Assembly (NCBI GenBank): GCA_039029935.1
Contig: JBCCFC010000729.1
Span: 1-6,958 of the forward strand
Origin: G039029935 sp039029935
GTDB taxonomy: Bacteria; Chloroflexota; Anaerolineae; Caldilineales; Caldilineaceae
Reading direction: 5' to 3'
DNA: 6,958 nt
In this document: piece after piece, positions 5,817 through 6,958 of the stretch
Numbering within the stretch: position 1 is the first letter of the stretch
How the letters are laid out: each line of letters begins with the position of its first letter
Notes under the pieces: generated by a model
The model's database searches: none
What the model was told of the DNA's origin: nothing
What the model saw: the letters and a program-made list of their open reading frames with translations, nothing else
Made by a program: the position numbers and the translations under genes

Positions 5817-5848
5817 AAAAGGCACGGGCATTCGTGTCCGTGCCTTTT
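5817..5848 (-). terminator. Intrinsic terminator with a TTCG loop
   Basis: A 14-bp stem (AAAAGGCACGGGCA pairing with 5835-5848, one G-T pair) closes on the tetraloop TTCG at 5831-5834 as read on the plus strand. The arms give a T run on either strand. It starts 18 bp past the stop of the minus-strand gene at 5867, so it most likely ends that transcript. It could also stop a plus-strand transcript covering the hairpin at 5694-5793, and the TTCG loop itself would then be on the plus-strand RNA. Confidence 0.8.
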
Positions 5849-5866
5849 TATCTGTTCTTCTTTTAA

Positions 5867-6166
5867 TCATGCCGCACTGCAAAACCGTCGAATGGCCTCT
5901 TCTTCGGCGGCAATTTGGTTCAACAAATGCAGTGGTTTTTCGCCAGCGACATAGGTTGCGGACTCGGTCTGGAGTCGTTGCCAGTTTGCTAGGTGCTGGT
6001 TGAGCATCTCCTGCTCCCAAGATTGTGCTGTGTTTGGGTCATGTGGTATTGGGCTATTGGGCTGTGCCAAGGCCAAGCCAATCCACTGGCCTGCCATCTT
6101 CAGGATACCCAGCGTATCCATTTCCACAATTGTTTTCGGGCCATCTTGTTTGATCTGAATTGTCAT
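5867..6166 (-). CDS. Small hypothetical protein of 99 residues
   Basis: I do not recognise this protein. It begins MTIQIKQDGPKTIVEMDTLG, a probable short beta-strand pair, followed by a segment with hydrophobic face (ILKMAGQWIGLALAQP, 21-36), a Pro/Asn linker, and a long helical C-terminal half rich in Gln, Glu, Ala and Leu (about 45-97). There is no signal peptide or clear membrane span. Mostly helical and mildly acidic, it may be a cytosolic helix-bundle or adaptor; that is inference. The ATG at 6166 is chosen because AAAGGAAGGA ends about eight bases upstream. The ATG at 6175 lies directly against that site, and the frame stays open to 6385 with no better start. A terminator follows the stop, and an inverted repeat (6240-6271) lies upstream, which favours a self-contained single-gene unit. 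Confidence 0.65.
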   Translation of the reverse strand: MTIQIKQDGPKTIVEMDTLGILKMAGQWIGLALAQPNSPIPHDPNTAQSWEQEMLNQHLANWQRLQTESATYVAGEKPLHLLNQIAAEEEAIRRFCSAA

Positions 6167-6239
6167 GTGCTTCATCCTTCCTTTTTTCAATAAAATTTTC
6201 AGCGGAAAATTTGTGTTTGCTCTGTTTATATATGGCAGA

Positions 6240-6271
6240 GGTGTTACAGTGCTATTCGATTTTGTAACACC
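6240..6271. promoter_or_regulatory. 9-bp inverted repeat, likely operator in the divergent control region
   Basis: GGTGTTACA (6240-6248) and TGTAACACC (6263-6271) are exact reverse complements, 14 bp apart. The arm centres are 23 bp apart, about two helical turns, which suits a dimeric repressor or activator. It lies between the small minus-strand gene (5867-6166) and the plus-strand leader/sigma unit. On the minus strand an AT-rich TATATA box lies just downstream, so the repeat may overlap that promoter. The factor is unknown. Confidence 0.4.
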
Positions 6272-6344
6272 AGATTCATATACCTTATGAGAAAGGTGAA
6301 AACTCAAATCGGAATAGTATTCACAAATGATAAGTAAGGATAGA

Positions 6345-6395
6345 CAACCACCGTGGTTGGGAGGCTGAAATTTACCTATTGTCATTCAACAATAG
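6345..6395. promoter_or_regulatory. Two further inverted repeats upstream of the sigma unit
   Basis: CAACCAC-C-GTGGTTG (6345-6359) is a 15-bp palindrome with a single central base, better suited to protein binding than to an RNA fold. CTATTGT-N6-ACAATAG (6376-6395) can form a small hairpin. Both lie 40-90 bp before the leader ORF, where its promoter should be, but I could not assign convincing -35 and -10 boxes there. Confidence 0.3.
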
Positions 6396-6433
6396 ATAAG
6401 CATTGGGTCGAACAGATCGTTCTGGAGAGACAA

Positions 6434-6532
6434 ATGACTATACAACATGGCAAAACTGAACTCTGTCCACATAATCATTTAGAAACAGCTATCCTATACC
6501 CACTCGGTAGGATAAAGAGGGACAAAATATGA
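6434..6532 (+). CDS. 32-residue leader-like ORF translationally coupled to the sigma factor gene
   Basis: The frame starts with ATG at 6434, preceded by GGAG with six bases spacing, and encodes MTIQHGKTELCPHNHLETAI followed by LYPLGRIKRDKI. Its TGA stop (6530-6532) overlaps the ATG of the sigma gene (6529-6531) in the arrangement ATGA, the classic layout for translational coupling by reinitiation. A bulged hairpin lies at its 3' end (6490-6514). The peptide has no recognised domain and holds one Cys and three His. It may be a regulatory leader rather than a functional protein. The good ribosome binding site and the exact overlap support it; the short length leaves chance possible. Confidence 0.4.
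   Translation: MTIQHGKTELCPHNHLETAILYPLGRIKRDKI
6490..6514 (+). promoter_or_regulatory. Hairpin directly before the sigma factor ribosome binding site
   Basis: TATCCTA-(TA)-CC pairs with GGTAGGATA around a short CACTC-containing loop, giving about nine pairs with a two-base bulge. It sits inside the leader ORF and ends just before AAGAGGGA, the sigma gene's ribosome binding site. Ribosomes finishing the leader would open it. A role in controlling reinitiation is inference. Confidence 0.3.
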
Positions 6533-6958
6533 GCTTAATGTCAATCGTTGCGCTGCAACAACCGGAGTTGTTGATCTCTTGGTTAAGCGCATCCCATAGT
6601 AGCTATACAGGCTCCCAACGTGAGCCGACAGGGGAGAAGAAGCAAACATCAAACTCCTCTGCAACACCCCCAGAATCTAATAATGACTCATCGGACCCTG
6701 ACAATGATCTCTCGCAGCGAAGTGAGAAAGACTTGCTAGAGGATATTCAAAGCGGCACAGTAACGAAGAAGGTTGATGCACTTGAAGAACTCTATCGCCG
6801 TTTTAATAGTTATCTGTATTCCTATATTCAAAAAAGAGATTTATCCAACACGTTAACCAAAGAGGATAGAGAGGAGGTTGTTGGTGATGTCTGGGTGATT
6901 TTTTTTGAGAAGGTTGTCACATTTGAGTGGCGAGACACATCTATGCGGGCATGGTTGC
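6529..6958 (+). CDS. ECF-type RNA polymerase sigma factor, 3' end outside the window
   Basis: The visible 143 residues end inside a sigma70 region 2, which binds the beta' subunit of RNA polymerase and recognises the -10 element. Region 2 begins near residue 84: ALEELYRRFNSYLYSYI, then KEDREEVVGDVWVIFFEKV (a region 2.2-like helix with the acidic D-x-E-E-x-V pattern) and F-E-W-R-D-T-S-M-R-A-W-L, the usual end of region 2.2/2.3. Residues 1-75 are an unusual extension: a short hydrophobic start (MSLMSIVALQQPELLISWLS), then a Ser/Pro/Asn/Gln/Glu-rich disordered stretch. Regions 2.4 and 4 should lie beyond the right edge. The ATG at 6529 follows AAAGAGGGA by about seven bases and overlaps the leader stop. 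An anti-sigma partner, if any, would be downstream, outside the window. Confidence 0.85.
   Translation, partial: MSLMSIVALQQPELLISWLSASHSSYTGSQREPTGEKKQTSNSSATPPESNNDSSDPDNDLSQRSEKDLLEDIQSGTVTKKVDALEELYRRFNSYLYSYIQKRDLSNTLTKEDREEVVGDVWVIFFEKVVTFEWRDTSMRAWL

Noticed and set aside
5658..6020. Minus-strand open frame of 120 codons
   Set aside because: It overlaps the 99-residue gene in another frame and runs through its terminator and the imperfect hairpin.
6167..6385. N-terminal extension of the minus-strand gene at 5867-6166
   Set aside because: The added residues cross the operator-like inverted repeats and have no ribosome binding site, whereas the ATG at 6166 has one.

Overview
The window reads as a stretch of bacterial chromosome of moderate GC content, with AT-rich gaps between genes. 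About 70% of it is coding, which is low for a bacterium, and the gaps hold long palindromes and short tandem repeats. A type 2 isopentenyl-diphosphate isomerase, a PhyH-type dioxygenase, a class I amidotransferase of the C26 family, an ECF-type sigma factor and repeat-rich intergenic DNA together would suit a Chloroflexota member. A cyanobacterium or another environmental phylum is not excluded, because no rRNA or lineage marker is present. No transposase, phage gene, tRNA or CRISPR array was seen.

Left part (1-2111): a perfect 60-bp palindrome, then a minus-strand C26 amidotransferase gene (80-808). Upstream of that gene is a 78-bp near-perfect hairpin. Next come an intrinsic terminator and a minus-strand gene for an unrecognised, probably exported or membrane-anchored protein (1106-1585). 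A non-coding gap of about 0.5 kb follows; it holds a second, degraded copy of the 78-bp hairpin family and some short operator-like repeats.

Middle (2112-4507): a plus-strand Fe(II)/2-oxoglutarate dioxygenase gene (2112-2960), two different 8-bp tandem arrays, and fni for isoprenoid precursor isomerisation (3226-4254, GTG start). An 80-bp palindrome with A and T tracts at its ends probably terminates fni and the converging minus-strand transcript.

Right part (4508-6958): a minus-strand two-gene unit with a good sigma70-type promoter encodes a membrane-anchored GAF-domain protein, followed 24 bp later by a 62-residue basic protein. Upstream lie a 100-nt imperfect hairpin and a terminator with a TTCG loop; that terminator belongs to a small minus-strand gene of unknown function (5867-6166). 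A divergent control region with several inverted repeats follows. It leads to a 32-codon leader-like reading frame whose stop overlaps (ATGA) the start of a sigma70 region 2 protein, cut by the window edge.

The genes do not form one obvious pathway. The most unusual content is the set of long palindromes, the GAF/small-protein pair and the leader-coupled sigma factor.
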